This document shows, piece after piece, positions 43,488 to 52,354 of a stretch of 64,000 bases of DNA; within the stretch, counting starts at the first letter, position 1, and each line of letters starts with the position of its first letter. The stretch is from RYN-230 sp963841695 (GTDB lineage: Bacteria > Actinomycetota > Actinomycetes > Streptosporangiales > Streptosporangiaceae), in the NCBI GenBank assembly GCA_963841695.1, contig CAWJDQ010000003.1:434001-498000 (forward strand), read 5' to 3'. The position numbers and the translations under genes are program-made. Under the pieces are notes generated by a model. The model was not told the origin of the DNA. It searched no databases and saw only the letters and a program-made list of their open reading frames with translations.

Positions 43488-44681
43488 TCACTTGACCTGG
43501 GCCGCGGCGCTCTCGAGGACCGCCGGGGTGACCGCGCCGACCAGCACGTGACCGTTGCTGGTCATCAGCACCGACACCAGGCTGGTGTGCAGCAGCTTGC
43601 CGCTGCCCCACGCGCCGTGCACCGGGGTGGCCGACTTCAGCAGCGCGGCCGCGACTGCGGCGTCCTCACCGCTGCTGCCCGCCGGGCCGCCCGCGGGGCT
43701 GCCCGCCGCCGACTGCGCGGCCGAGCCGGCCACGCTCGACGCGCTGCCCGCCCCCATCAGACCGGCCAGCCCGGACGCGGGGAGCACCGCCACCGACAGC
43801 CAGTCCTTGCCGATCACCTGGGGCTCGCCGCTGGCCTGGCTGCCCTTGGCCGGCATCTTCGTGGATGTGGCGGACGGGGTGACCACCTTGACCTTGGCAC
43901 CAGGCGGGGCGGTGAAGCTGAAGTTGGCGGCGGCCGGCTTGACGAACGAGATCGAGGTGTAGCCGACCTGGAACGCCGGGCTGGCCGCGCCCCGGGCGAA
44001 GACCTGGACCCGCAGCGGGACGTTCCGGGTCGCGTCGATGGCGATGGCGACCCGGCCGATCAGCGAGCCGCTGGACTTGGGCGACAGCACCAGCTGGTAC
44101 GCGGCCTGGCCGGCCACGGTCACGTTACGCTCGACGCTGACCCGGGTGCTCGGCCCGACGGCCTTGAGGGCCTGGGTGGCGGCCTGCTGCGGGGTAAGCG
44201 GGACCTGCGACGGCGTGACCGCCTGGCGCTTGGCGTCCTTAGCGGCCCGGGCAGGCAACTGGATCCGCGTCACCGTGTTCGAGCTGCTCTGCCAGACCCA
44301 GGCCTCGCGGCCGTTGCGGATCAGGTCGGTTTCGCTCATCTGCACCGGCACCGCGAGGCGGATGTGCTGGGGGTTGGCGTACCAGACCTTGATCGTGTGC
44401 GACCCGGCCAGCAGCGCCATGGTGGAGTTAGGGTCGCTACTGCCGGGCAGCTGCGGGATGCCGAGCGACGCCGTTTCCACCACGGTCCCGGTCAGCGCGG
44501 GCAGCGGGGTGTCCTGGCCGGCCACCGAGGCCAGCAGCTGCGCGGGTGTCCGCGACGGCAGCTCAGGTGACGCCTGGGCGCTGCTGATCATGGAACCGGC
44601 GGCCACCGCGGCCGCCAGGGCCACGGCACCCGCGGGCACCGCCCACCTGGCACGACGGGAAAACGTCGGCAGCGTGTTCAT
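43488..44681 (-). CDS. LolA/RseB-like secreted protein
   Basis: A 397-residue exported protein with a signal peptide (about residues 10-38: RRARWAVPAGAVALAAAVAA, then SSAQA). The body resembles the LolA/RseB-fold proteins of actinobacteria: VWYANPQHIRLAVPV, NGREAWVWQSSSNTVTRI, RNVTVAGQAAYQLVLSP and IAIDATRNVPLRVQVF. The C-terminal part has a Gly/Ala/Ser-rich stretch. In this setting the fold is thought to bind lipids or sense envelope state. It heads the operon with the ABC exporter and diverges from a response regulator, which may control it. Confidence 0.82.
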   Translation of the reverse strand: MNTLPTFSRRARWAVPAGAVALAAAVAAGSMISSAQASPELPSRTPAQLLASVAGQDTPLPALTGTVVETASLGIPQLPGSSDPNSTMALLAGSHTIKVWYANPQHIRLAVPVQMSETDLIRNGREAWVWQSSSNTVTRIQLPARAAKDAKRQAVTPSQVPLTPQQAATQALKAVGPSTRVSVERNVTVAGQAAYQLVLSPKSSGSLIGRVAIAIDATRNVPLRVQVFARGAASPAFQVGYTSISFVKPAAANFSFTAPPGAKVKVVTPSATSTKMPAKGSQASGEPQVIGKDWLSVAVLPASGLAGLMGAGSASSVAGSAAQSAAGSPAGGPAGSSGEDAAVAAALLKSATPVHGAWGSGKLLHTSLVSVLMTSNGHVLVGAVTPAVLESAAAQVK

Positions 44682-44972
44682 CGCACAACCTCACTCGTCC
44701 CCGTGCGGGTTGGCCGCCCGGGCTCGTTCGTGGCCGTCACCGGCCCGGCGTGAGCCGCAGTCCCCCTGTCCGGGAGGCGCGGTTCCCTTATCTCCCCCGC
44801 CTTCCCCCATCATGGCGCACGGTGCCTGAGCGAACCCTGTGAGCGTGATCCAGACCGGCCGGCGAGCCTGGGCCGCAGGCCCGGGCGAGCGGCCGGTGCG
44901 GTGTTCTCCTGGGTCACGCGAACGCCTGAAGCCAGCCGAGTGAGCGTGACCCCACCGGGTAACCTCGTGGGC

Positions 44973-45650
44973 GTGCGGGTGCTCGTCGTGGAGGACGAAC
45001 GAAGGCTGGCCGCGGCCGTCCGGCGCGGGCTGGCCGCCGAGGGCTTCGCGGTGGACCTGGCCCACAACGGCGAGGACGGCCTGCACGCCGCGCGCGAAGG
45101 CGGGTACGACGCCGTGGTGCTCGACCTGATGCTGCCCAAGATCTCCGGGTACCGGGTCTGCCAGCAGCTGCGCGCCGAGGAGAACTGGGTGCCGATCCTC
45201 ATCCTGTCCGCCAAGGATGGTGAGTACGACCAGGCCGACGGGCTGGATCTGGGCGCCGACGACTACCTGACCAAGCCGTTTTCCTACGTGGTGCTGGCGG
45301 CCCGGCTGCGGGCCCTGCTCCGGCGGGGCGCAATCCCCCGGCCCGCGCAGCTGCGGGCGGGTGACCTGTCCCTGGACCCGGCCAGCCGGCGGGTCCGCCG
45401 CGGGGAGGCCGACATCGACCTGACCGCGCGGGAGTTCGCCCTGCTGGAGTACCTGATGCGGCGGGCCGGGCAGGTGGTGGCCAAGACGGACCTGCTGGAG
45501 CACGTCTGGGACAGTTACGACTCGCTGGACCTCAACGTGGTCGAGGTCTACGCGGGCTACGTGCGGCGCAAGATCGACGCGCCGTTCGGCCGCGGCGCGC
45601 TGCAGACAGTGCGCGGGGCGGGCTACCGCCTCGCAGCAGACGGCGGCTGA
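44973..45650 (+). CDS. OmpR/PhoB-family response regulator
   Basis: Two-component regulator of 225 residues. The receiver has the acidic pair in VVEDE, phospho-Asp in VVLDLMLP (about residue 52) and Lys in TKPF. The winged helix follows from about 130 (DIDLTAREFALLEYLMRRAG, then GAGYRLA). GTG 44973 gives the usual MRVLVVEDE start. No kinase is adjacent; the nearest, at 47687, is of the right type and may be its partner, separated by PadR, HAAS and TetR genes. It diverges from the LolA-like/ABC operon. Confidence 0.92.
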   Translation: MRVLVVEDERRLAAAVRRGLAAEGFAVDLAHNGEDGLHAAREGGYDAVVLDLMLPKISGYRVCQQLRAEENWVPILILSAKDGEYDQADGLDLGADDYLTKPFSYVVLAARLRALLRRGAIPRPAQLRAGDLSLDPASRRVRRGEADIDLTAREFALLEYLMRRAGQVVAKTDLLEHVWDSYDSLDLNVVEVYAGYVRRKIDAPFGRGALQTVRGAGYRLAADGG

Positions 45651-45707
45651 CCACCCGCCCGCCGCGGCCGCAGGCCGCCGGACCTCGTCAGGCGCCGCGT
45701 CGTTCCT

Positions 45708-45736
45708 TTGACCTTCCTATCCATGCAGGGTACCAT
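45708..45736 (+). promoter_or_regulatory. Promoter of the padR gene giving a leaderless transcript
   Basis: TTGACC (45708-45713) and TACCAT (45731-45736) are 17 bp apart, and the ATG at 45744 lies 7 bp after the -10, so transcription would start at or next to the start codon. CCATGCA/TGCA/CATGG elements around the -10 make an imperfect palindrome that could be the PadR operator. Confidence 0.55.
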
Positions 45737-45743
45737 GCAATAC

Positions 45744-46094
45744 ATGGAACCTGGCGACGACGTTAACTGGCTGGGCCAGGTTCGCAAGGGCGTGGCCGAG
45801 CAGTGCGTCCTGGCCCTGCTCACCAGCGGGGAAAAGTACGGAGTCGAGCTGGCGCGCGAGCTTACGGCACGGGGGCGGATCATCCGCAGCGAAGGGACGC
45901 TCTACCCACTGCTCGCCCGCCTGCGGCGCAACGGCCTGGTCGAGACGTCGTGGCAGGAGTCAAACGCCGGCCCGCCGCGCCGCTACTACCGCCTCACCAC
46001 CGACGGAGAACTGGCCCTCGCCACCTTCACGAAACAGTGGCGGGTTTTTCGCGACGCCGTCGATGAGATTCTCGACGAAGGGAGCCCGGAATGA
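45744..46094 (+). CDS. PadR family transcriptional regulator
   Basis: A 116-residue winged-helix regulator. The PadR core is complete: VAEQCVLALLTSGEKYGVEL, then SEGTLYPLLARLRRNGLVE, then GPPRRYYRLTTDGE. It ends with a short helical dimerisation segment. ATG 45744 is chosen over upstream in-frame codons because those lie within the promoter. Its stop overlaps the start of the HAAS membrane gene (ATGA), the common padR-HAAS pairing in which the membrane protein is the regulated partner. Confidence 0.92.
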   Translation: MEPGDDVNWLGQVRKGVAEQCVLALLTSGEKYGVELARELTARGRIIRSEGTLYPLLARLRRNGLVETSWQESNAGPPRRYYRLTTDGELALATFTKQWRVFRDAVDEILDEGSPE

Positions 46095-46705
46095 CTACCC
46101 GACAATCGGCCGGCGAGGCCGACAAGCTTGTCCGGCGCTATCTGGCGCAGCTGGACGCAGCGCTGCAGGGCGTCGAGGCCTCCCGGAGGCAGGAGATCCT
46201 CGCCGAAGTGCACGAGCACATCGAAGAGGAGCGGGCCGAGCTCGATCCCGGCGACACGGCAAGTGTCCGGACCCTCCTCGACAAGTGTCGGCGACCCCGC
46301 TGCAATCGCTGCCGAGGCAGGCGCACCGCCTCCGGGCAGCCGTCGCTGGGACGCATGGGCGCCGTGGCTGATCATCTTCGGCCCAGTCGCGAGCGGGCTG
46401 GGCTGGATCGCCGGGATGCTGATCCTGTGGCCCTCCCCGACATGGAGCCAGCGCGACAAGCTCATCGCCACCTTCGTCCCGCTCGCCGGCCTGATAGCTC
46501 TTTTCTTCGGCCTCGTGGCCGCGCTCGGCGGGTCAGCTGCCTGCCCGGGCCACGCCCTGCACGCGGCGGCTGGCTGCACACCAAGGGGTTCGCTCTTCCG
46601 CTCGGAGTCGCCATACTGCTGGTCGTCGTCGGTCTCGCCGCTCACTTGCTGCCGCCGATCCACCTGATGAGGACGCGTCGCCGGCAACGCTCCACCCTCG
46701 CCTGA
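46091..46705 (+). pseudogene. HAAS-domain (DUF1700-like) membrane protein, frameshifted
   Basis: Membrane partner of the PadR regulator. The N-terminal HAAS helices are clear (LVRRYLAQLDAALQGVEASR, then EILAEVHEHIEEERAEL). An extra base near 46285 shifts the frame; the next segment resumes as VGDPAAIAAEAGAPPPG and WLIIFGPVASGLGWIAGMLI (helix), then a second helix. Another frame change near 46545-46580 returns to the first frame, ending with the helix ALPLGVAILLVVVGLAAHLL. All parts belong to one protein of ~204 residues, so the errors are probably technical. ATG 46091 overlaps the padR stop. Confidence 0.72.
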
Positions 46706-46836
46706 CCGGCCTGCTGACTTGTCAGCCGGATTGGCTCCACCGTGAAACGGAAGGACCGCACCCGCTGCACGCCGCCCGGACCCCAGCTCACTGGGCGGAC
46801 GCCCCCGGGGCTGACCGGGCCAGCCTGTGGATAACC

Positions 46837-46888
46837 ATCAGCAGTTAAGATCAGACCCCCGATAGGGGGTCAAAATCGAACTGCTGAT
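46837..46888. promoter_or_regulatory. Nested double inverted repeat
   Basis: Outer arms ATCAGCAGTT (46837-46846) and AACTGCTGAT (46879-46888) match over 10 bp. Inner arms GACCCCC (46854-46860) and GGGGGTC (46865-46871) match over 7 bp around GATA. The two 7-base unpaired stretches between them are AT-rich. It lies 76 bp upstream of the TetR gene start, in a gene-free stretch. It may be an operator pair or fold as a structured RNA or terminator for the HAAS transcript. Confidence 0.6.
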
Positions 46889-46937
46889 CGGAGCAGCCCG
46901 CGCGGGAGCTAGAGGACCTGGATAAGATCGTTATTTA

Positions 46938-46954
46938 ACATAGGGACACTATGT
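46938..46954. promoter_or_regulatory. Palindromic operator at the TetR gene start
   Basis: ACATAG-GGACA-CTATGT has perfect 6-bp arms. It sits 10 bp before the ATG at 46965, where a TetR autorepressor would be expected to bind. A second small palindrome (GTTATTTAAC) lies just upstream. Confidence 0.5.
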
Positions 46955-46964
46955 GAAGGCACGT

Positions 46965-47684
46965 ATGGGCACAGGGGAGGGACGGACGGGCTATACAGAG
47001 GACGTGGCTGAGCTGCGTTCACCTGGTACGGATTCGCCGGGCCCGGGCCCGGCGTCGCTGCGCGCCGAGCAGGTGGCCCAGACCCGGTCCGCGCTGGTTG
47101 ACGCGGGCCGGCGGCTGTTCGGCGAGCGCGGCTTCGCCGCCACGTCCGTGGACGACCTGAGCCGGGCGGCCCGGGTGACCACCGGGGCGCTGTACCACCA
47201 CTTCCCGACCAAGACCGCCCTGTTCGAGACGGTCTTCCTGGCCGTGCACGGGGAGCTCATGCTGGCCTCCGCGAGCGCGGCCGCCGGAGCCGCCGGGGGG
47301 GCCGGGACCGCCGGAGCCGCCGGGGGCGCCGGGGAGCCCGACGCGCTGGCCCGGGGCTTCGACGCCTTCCTGGACGCGGTGCTGGAACCGGACGTGCAGC
47401 GCATCATCGTCACCGACGCACCCGCCGTGCTCGGGCTGGCCCGCTTCACCGAACTCGACGAGCAGTACGCGGTGCCGGCCATCGTCGCGGCCCTGCAGGC
47501 CGCGGGCGCCGCGGGCCGGCTGCACGCCGGAGACCCCGGCACGGTCGCCCGGCTGCTGCTGGGGGCGCTGGTCCGGGGCAGCATGCTGATCGCCGGCTCG
47601 GCCGATCCGGCCGCGGCCCGGAAGAGCGTCGGCCGGGCCGTCCGGGCCCTGCTGGCCGGCTTCGCGCCCGGGCCGGGTGAGTAG
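46965..47684 (+). CDS. TetR family transcriptional regulator
   Basis: About 239 residues. The helix-turn-helix region is RRLFGERGFAATSVDDLSRA followed by TGALYHHFPTKTALFE (about residues 45-85). The ligand domain is interrupted by an Ala/Gly-only stretch of ~20 residues (about 47280-47340). ATG 46965 is favoured because GAAGG lies 5 bp upstream and an outer GTG at 46953 falls inside the palindromic operator; GTG 47004 is also possible. It ends 2 bp before the histidine kinase start, so both are probably one transcript. Confidence 0.88.
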   Translation: MGTGEGRTGYTEDVAELRSPGTDSPGPGPASLRAEQVAQTRSALVDAGRRLFGERGFAATSVDDLSRAARVTTGALYHHFPTKTALFETVFLAVHGELMLASASAAAGAAGGAGTAGAAGGAGEPDALARGFDAFLDAVLEPDVQRIIVTDAPAVLGLARFTELDEQYAVPAIVAALQAAGAAGRLHAGDPGTVARLLLGALVRGSMLIAGSADPAAARKSVGRAVRALLAGFAPGPGE

Positions 47685-47686
47685 GC

Positions 47687-49133
47687 GTGCGCAGGCTCCC
47701 GGGGCGGCGGGCCAGGCCGCTGGTGGCGGCGGCGCAGCCTGCGGGCCCGGGTCACCCTGGCCTCCACCGCCGGGCTGGCCCTGGCCCTGGCGGCAGCCGC
47801 GGTGCTGCTCAGCAGCGCGCTGCGGGTCTCGCTGATCCGCAGCCTGGACAACTCGGCCCGGCAGGGCGCGCGGGAGGTCGCCGCGCTGTCCGATGCGCAC
47901 CGGCTGCCAGACCCGGTCCCGGTAGTCCCCGGCACCATCACCGTGCAGGTTCTCAGCTCTAACGGTCGGATCGTGAACGTGTCGCCGGACGCGGACCGCC
48001 TCGTCCCGCTGCTGCCGCCGGCCGTCGCGGCGGCCAACGCCCGGGACGGCCGGGCCGTGTTCCTCAACGGCCGTCCGTACGGGCTGCCCGACACGGTCCG
48101 GGTGGCCACCGCGGCCACCGCGGACGGCGGGACCGTCATCGCCGCGGTCGCCTACAACCAGGTGGGCGAGAGCCTGGCCACGCTGACCCGGGCGCTGGTC
48201 ATCGGCACCCCGCTGCTGCTGGCCCTGCTGGCCGGGGCGAGCTGGCTGATCGCCGGGTCCACCCTGCGGCCGGTCACCGAGCTGCGCCGGGGCGCCCAGG
48301 ACGTCACCCGGACCGGCCGCCCGCGGGCCCTGCCGGTGCCCGAGGCCCGCGACGAGGTGCGCAACCTGGCGCTGACCCTGAACGACATGCTCAGCCAGCT
48401 CGGCGCGGCCCAGGACCGGCAGCGCGGGCTGATCTCCGACACCGCGCACGAGCTGCGCAGCCCGATCGCCAGCATCCGGGCCCAGCTGGAGGTGGCGCTG
48501 GACCACCCGGACAGCCAGGACTGGCGGGAGACCGCCAGCGACGTGCTCGCGGACACCCTCCGGCTGGCCCGGCTGGCGGAGGACCTGCTGGCCCTGGCCC
48601 GGCTGGACGAACGGGAGACGCGGCGCCCGGCGCACCGCCGGGTGGACCTGGCCGGCCTGGTCCAGGAAGAGGTCAGCCGGTACGCCGACGCACGGGTCCC
48701 GGTCCGGCTGGCCGGGACCGGGCCGGCCGAGGTGACCGGGGATCCCGACGGGCTGCACCGGATGCTCAGCAACCTGATCGACAACGCCGCGCGGTACGCG
48801 CGAACGCAGGTCGCGGTCTCGGTGGGCACGGCCGGGCCGAGCGCCCGGCTCTCGGTCGCCGACGACGGGCCGGGCATCCCGGCCGCGGAGCGGGAGCGGG
48901 CCTTCGGCCGGTTCACCCGGCTCGAGGCGGACCGCAGCCGGGACGGCGACGAGGCGGGCGGCGCGGGGCTCGGGCTGGCCATCGTGCGGGCCACCGCGCA
49001 GGCCCACGGCGGGTCCGCCTGGCTGGAGGACGCGGGACCGGGGCTGCGGGCCGTGGTGCTGCTGCCCCGGGCGGCCAGCGGGCGGCCGGACGGCTCCGCT
49101 CCTACCAAGTCCCCCAGGGGAGCAGCGCCGTGA
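47687..49133 (+). CDS. Sensor histidine kinase (HAMP type), one frame change near the start
   Basis: Membrane sensor kinase of ~480 residues. In order: basic start, helix (ASTAGLALALAAAAVLLSSA), extracytoplasmic sensor of ~110 residues, second helix (TPLLLALLAGASWLIAG), HAMP (LRPVTELRRGAQDV), H-box SDTAHELRSPIAS, N-box NLIDNAARYA, and G-boxes DDGPGIP and GAGLGLAIV. An extra base near 47722 separates the first ~12 codons from the rest; without repair translation could begin inside at about 47799. It is of the type that normally follows the response regulator at 44973. Its 3' end overlaps the convergent ctaB by 32 bp. Confidence 0.87.
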
Positions 49134-50251
49134 CCGCGATGACCGCGAACAGCAGGGTCAGGTAGGCGATCGACAGGTGGAACAGGCGCATCGGCGCCGG
49201 GTTGGCGCTGGGCTGGGCCAGGCCCGCGCACGCGCCCTCGGTCACGCCGCTGGCGCTGGTCTCCCCGGCCGCCGGAGCGGTCTGGGTGTCCACCGGCAGG
49301 GTTTCCACCAGCACGGGCGTGGCCACGGCGACGCCCCCGCCCGCGGCCGGGCTGGCGCCGCTGCTCCCGGGGGCTGGCCGGGCCGGGCCCAGGCGCGGGC
49401 GCGTCGTCGTACGTGATCGCGGCCACCCGGTGGTGCAGCCGGTGGGCCTCGGCCAGGAACCAGCCTCCCAGCCCGACGGCCGCGACCGTGTACAGCCAGC
49501 CCGCGTAGGGCGCGAGGGCCAGGGTGGCCAGCACCATCACGTAGGAGTACATGAGGATCTTCCGGGCCACCACGGCGGGCGTGGCCACCACCGGCAGCAT
49601 GGGCACCCGGGCCGCGGCGTAGTCGTCGCGGAACTTCATGGCCAGCGCCCAGAAGTGCGGCGGCGTCCAGAAGAAGATCACGGCGAACAGGACGACCGCG
49701 GGCAGGCTGACCCGGCCGGTCACGGCGGACCAGCCGATCAGCACCGGGAAGCAGCCGGCCGCGCCGCCGATGACGATGTTGGACGGGGTCCGGCGCTTCA
49801 GGCCGAGCGTGTAGACGAACACGTAGAACAAGATCGCGGCATCCGCGAGCGCCGCGGACAGCCAGTTGACCAGCAGGCCGAGCAGGACCGTGGACAGCGC
49901 GCCGAGCAGGATGCCGAACACCAGCGCCTCGGCCGGCTTGATCACCGCGGCCTCGCGGCCCCTGCCGTTCAGCGGCCGCCGGGAGGTGCGCCGCATGATC
50001 GCGTCGATGTCGCGGTCGATGTAGCAGTTGATCGTGTTCGCGCTGCCCGCCGCGCAGGCCCCGGCGACCAGGGTGACCAGGAGCACCCGGATCGAGGGCA
50101 GGCCGCGCTGCGCGAGCAGCATGGTCGGGATCGTGGTGACCAGCAGGAGCTCGATGATCCGGGGCTTGGTGAGCGCGAAAAGCGACCGGGCGACCACCCG
50201 GGCGGGGCGGCGCCCCGCAATGGCAGGCAGCGCGTCGGTCGCTGGGGTCAC
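49102..50251 (-). CDS. ctaB: Protoheme IX farnesyltransferase (heme O synthase), frame change near the end
   Basis: Adds a farnesyl group to heme B to give heme O, the precursor of heme A for the oxidase encoded upstream. The UbiA-type Asp-rich sites are present: INCYIDRDIDAIMRRT (about residues 73-88) and the second loop KFRDDYAAARVPM. About eight helices are followed by a Pro/Ala-rich linker. The final helix (MRLFHLSIAYLTLLFAVIAV) is read in another frame after a one-base change near 49375, and it matches the family's C-terminus. The start overlaps the stop of the small membrane protein gene (ATGA). Last gene of the oxidase operon. Confidence 0.92.
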
Positions 50252-50694
50252 TCCTGGTCCTCCGTCTTGTCCGTTGAGCCCGTCTCGTCCGTTCGCGAGC
50301 CGCCGAAGGCCGCGTCGTCCGAGGCGGCCTCGCCGGACACCTTATCCCGCGCCTCTCTGGCCGCCTCAGCGGCGGCCTCCTTCATCGCGTCCTCGGTGCG
50401 CACGCCGACCGCGGGCGGGGTGCCCCGCTCGGCCAGCGGCTCGGCCGCGCCCGACGCGGTCGCGGTGGGCAGGCCGGTCGCCGCCGCGAGCGACTCCGCC
50501 CGGCCCGGCCCGGCCGGCGCGACGGGGCGGGCCCCGGCGATGGGCCGGCGGCCCGGGATGGTGTGCGGCCTGGTGAAGACGAAGTACAGCGCCGTCATCA
50601 CGACGATGAAGAAACCCAGCGGCAGGACCAGGGTCATGACCTGCGCGCCTACCGGGTAATAGCTCACCGAAACCGCCTCGATCACGCTGTGCAC
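50248..50694 (-). CDS. Small single-helix membrane protein in the oxidase operon
   Basis: A 148-residue protein with one membrane helix (QVMTLVLPLGFFIVVMTALY, about 19-38), a short basic turn, and a long acidic, Ala-rich soluble tail ending in DKTEDQE. I do not recognise a named family. Its place between ctaG and ctaB suggests a small accessory or assembly protein of the cytochrome oxidase. GTG 50694 is the outer start; a GTG three codons later is possible. The tail overlaps the ctaB start by 4 bp. Confidence 0.65.
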   Translation of the reverse strand: MHSVIEAVSVSYYPVGAQVMTLVLPLGFFIVVMTALYFVFTRPHTIPGRRPIAGARPVAPAGPGRAESLAAATGLPTATASGAAEPLAERGTPPAVGVRTEDAMKEAAAEAAREARDKVSGEAASDDAAFGGSRTDETGSTDKTEDQE

Positions 50695-50722
50695 TCTATC
50701 CTCCTGCTGGGAGCCAAACTGA

Positions 50723-51622
50723 TCATCTCCATCCGGTCCGGGTGGGCCAGGTGGACTTGGACGGCCGGAGAATCCGGTTCAGGCCGAGCGTGAGAGCTTC
50801 CGACTCCTCGTCGTTCAGCCACTGCACCAGGAGCGCGATTCCCGCGATCATGTAGGGCACCAGGACCAGGACCCATAGCTCCGAACCACCTGCCTGCTGA
50901 TCGAAAACCAGACTGAGCAGATGGTGACTCCCTACCCCCAGATACGCGGGGTAAAGGACATTGGCCCCGAAGCTGAGCACCATGCCCAGGATCGTCCCGA
51001 CCAGGACGACCCCCGAGAGCAGGAACACCCGGTACAGCGGCCCGAACTGCGGGCTGAACGGGCGGGAGCCGATGAGCTGCAGCCAGAACAGCACGGCCGC
51101 GCCCATGGTGGTAACCACCTGGACCGCGAGCACCACCGGGTGATGCAGGCCCGCGTCGAACAGCGCGGGGATGTACCAGCCACACCAGACCACGAGGAAC
51201 AGGGCGGTCACCGCGACCGGCCAGCTGCGCAGCCGGGGTGTCACGGGTCCGGCCGCCCCCTGGCTGGCCAGCGTCTCCCGGGGCCGCGGCGTGCGCCCGA
51301 GGCCGCGCCACAGCACCAGCCACGGCGCGCCCAGCACGATCAGCGGCGGGGCGTAGACCCCGAGCAGGATGTCCTGGAGCACCCGGAGCCAGATGAACCT
51401 TCCCGACCAGTAACCCAGCGGCGAGAGCAGGGCCAGGGCCGCGAGGAGCAGCCCGGAGTAGAACGCGATGGTCTCGCGGCGCAGGCCGTCCGGCAGCGCG
51501 GACCCGCCCCGGCGCGCGTCGCCGCGCAGCCCCAGCAGCCCGGCCACGTGCACGACCAGGACGGCCAGGCCCACGGCGAGGACCGCCACGTTGGCCGACC
51601 AGTGCGAGACAACCAGGTTCAT
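50723..51622 (-). CDS. ctaG: Cytochrome c oxidase assembly protein (caa3-type CtaG)
   Basis: Multi-helix membrane protein (299 aa) of the caa3_CtaG family needed to build active caa3-type oxidase, probably in copper delivery. About seven helices can be followed. Conserved parts include VLQDILLGVYAPPLIVLGAP, WCGWYIPALFDAGLHHP and LVPYMIAGIALLVQWLNDEE. His residues in LHHP and SHHLL face the membrane edge as in relatives. ATG 51622. It lies 64 bp downstream of ctaE in the oxidase operon. Confidence 0.88.
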   Translation of the reverse strand: MNLVVSHWSANVAVLAVGLAVLVVHVAGLLGLRGDARRGGSALPDGLRRETIAFYSGLLLAALALLSPLGYWSGRFIWLRVLQDILLGVYAPPLIVLGAPWLVLWRGLGRTPRPRETLASQGAAGPVTPRLRSWPVAVTALFLVVWCGWYIPALFDAGLHHPVVLAVQVVTTMGAAVLFWLQLIGSRPFSPQFGPLYRVFLLSGVVLVGTILGMVLSFGANVLYPAYLGVGSHHLLSLVFDQQAGGSELWVLVLVPYMIAGIALLVQWLNDEESEALTLGLNRILRPSKSTWPTRTGWR

Positions 51623-51686
51623 GACGGTGGTGGGCCGCGCGGCTGACGCGAACGTGAGCCTCTCCGGGCGGGCCGCTCCTTTCCGT

Positions 51687-52352
51687 TCAGAGCACGTAGA
51701 ACAGCAGGAAGAAGAACAGCGTAACGATCGCGATGAAGTTCCAGATCAGCGTGAACGAGCTGAGCGACGACTGGAACCGCTGCACCGCGAACGCCTCGGC
51801 GTAGGTGGGCGGCTGCTCGACGAAGGAGATGGACGTGAGCGGGCGGACCCGCATGACCAGGATCTCGAGCCAGATCATCGCCGCGAGCCAGCTGACCAGC
51901 AGGACCGGGTAGGTGTCGGTGAATACGCTGGAGAAGCCTGAACTGCCGGGCTGGAAGGGCACGGTCAGCAGCTGGACGATCTGCAGGGCCACCGCGGCGA
52001 GCCCCAGCAGCAGCGCCACCAGGGCCGCGGCCTGCCAGGCGCTCTTGGCGCCGGCCTTGATCCGGGCCAGCCCCACGTACTGGACGACGGCGCTGAGCAG
52101 GACCAGGACCAGGATCGTCACGCCGTAGCCCATCTGCGGGGCGTGGAATCCCGAGCCCTTCCACCGGCCCGAGGAGTTGATCGACCGCAGGTAGAAGTAG
52201 GCGAACGCGAAACACCCGTAGAGGAAGCCCAGCCCGCCGACCGCGAACCGCGAGCCGGTCCAGGCCGCGTTGAGCGCCGCCTCGTGGTAAAAACCGGCTT
52301 CCTCGGCCGCCCGGTCCAGCTCGTTCGGCGGCTGCGTGGTCTGCTCAGCCAT
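51687..52352 (-). CDS. ctaE: Cytochrome c oxidase subunit III
   Basis: A 221-residue heme-copper oxidase subunit III with about five helices. It has the N-terminal WTGSRFAVGGLGFLYGCFAF and the C-terminal FTLIWNFIAIVTLFFFLLFYVL-type helix. Sequence similarity to classical CtaE is weak (no clear W-H-F-VD-VW pattern), but size, topology and place between subunit I and CtaG support the call. The subunit stabilises subunit I. ATG 52352 is 2 bp after the ctaD stop, so translation is coupled. Confidence 0.8.
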   Translation of the reverse strand: MAEQTTQPPNELDRAAEEAGFYHEAALNAAWTGSRFAVGGLGFLYGCFAFAYFYLRSINSSGRWKGSGFHAPQMGYGVTILVLVLLSAVVQYVGLARIKAGAKSAWQAAALVALLLGLAAVALQIVQLLTVPFQPGSSGFSSVFTDTYPVLLVSWLAAMIWLEILVMRVRPLTSISFVEQPPTYAEAFAVQRFQSSLSSFTLIWNFIAIVTLFFFLLFYVL

Positions 52353-52354
52353 GG

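Noticed and set aside
47019..49007. 662-codon minus-strand open frame opposite TetR and the histidine kinase
   Set aside because: Composition is the mirror of the plus-strand genes, with no domain or start signal.
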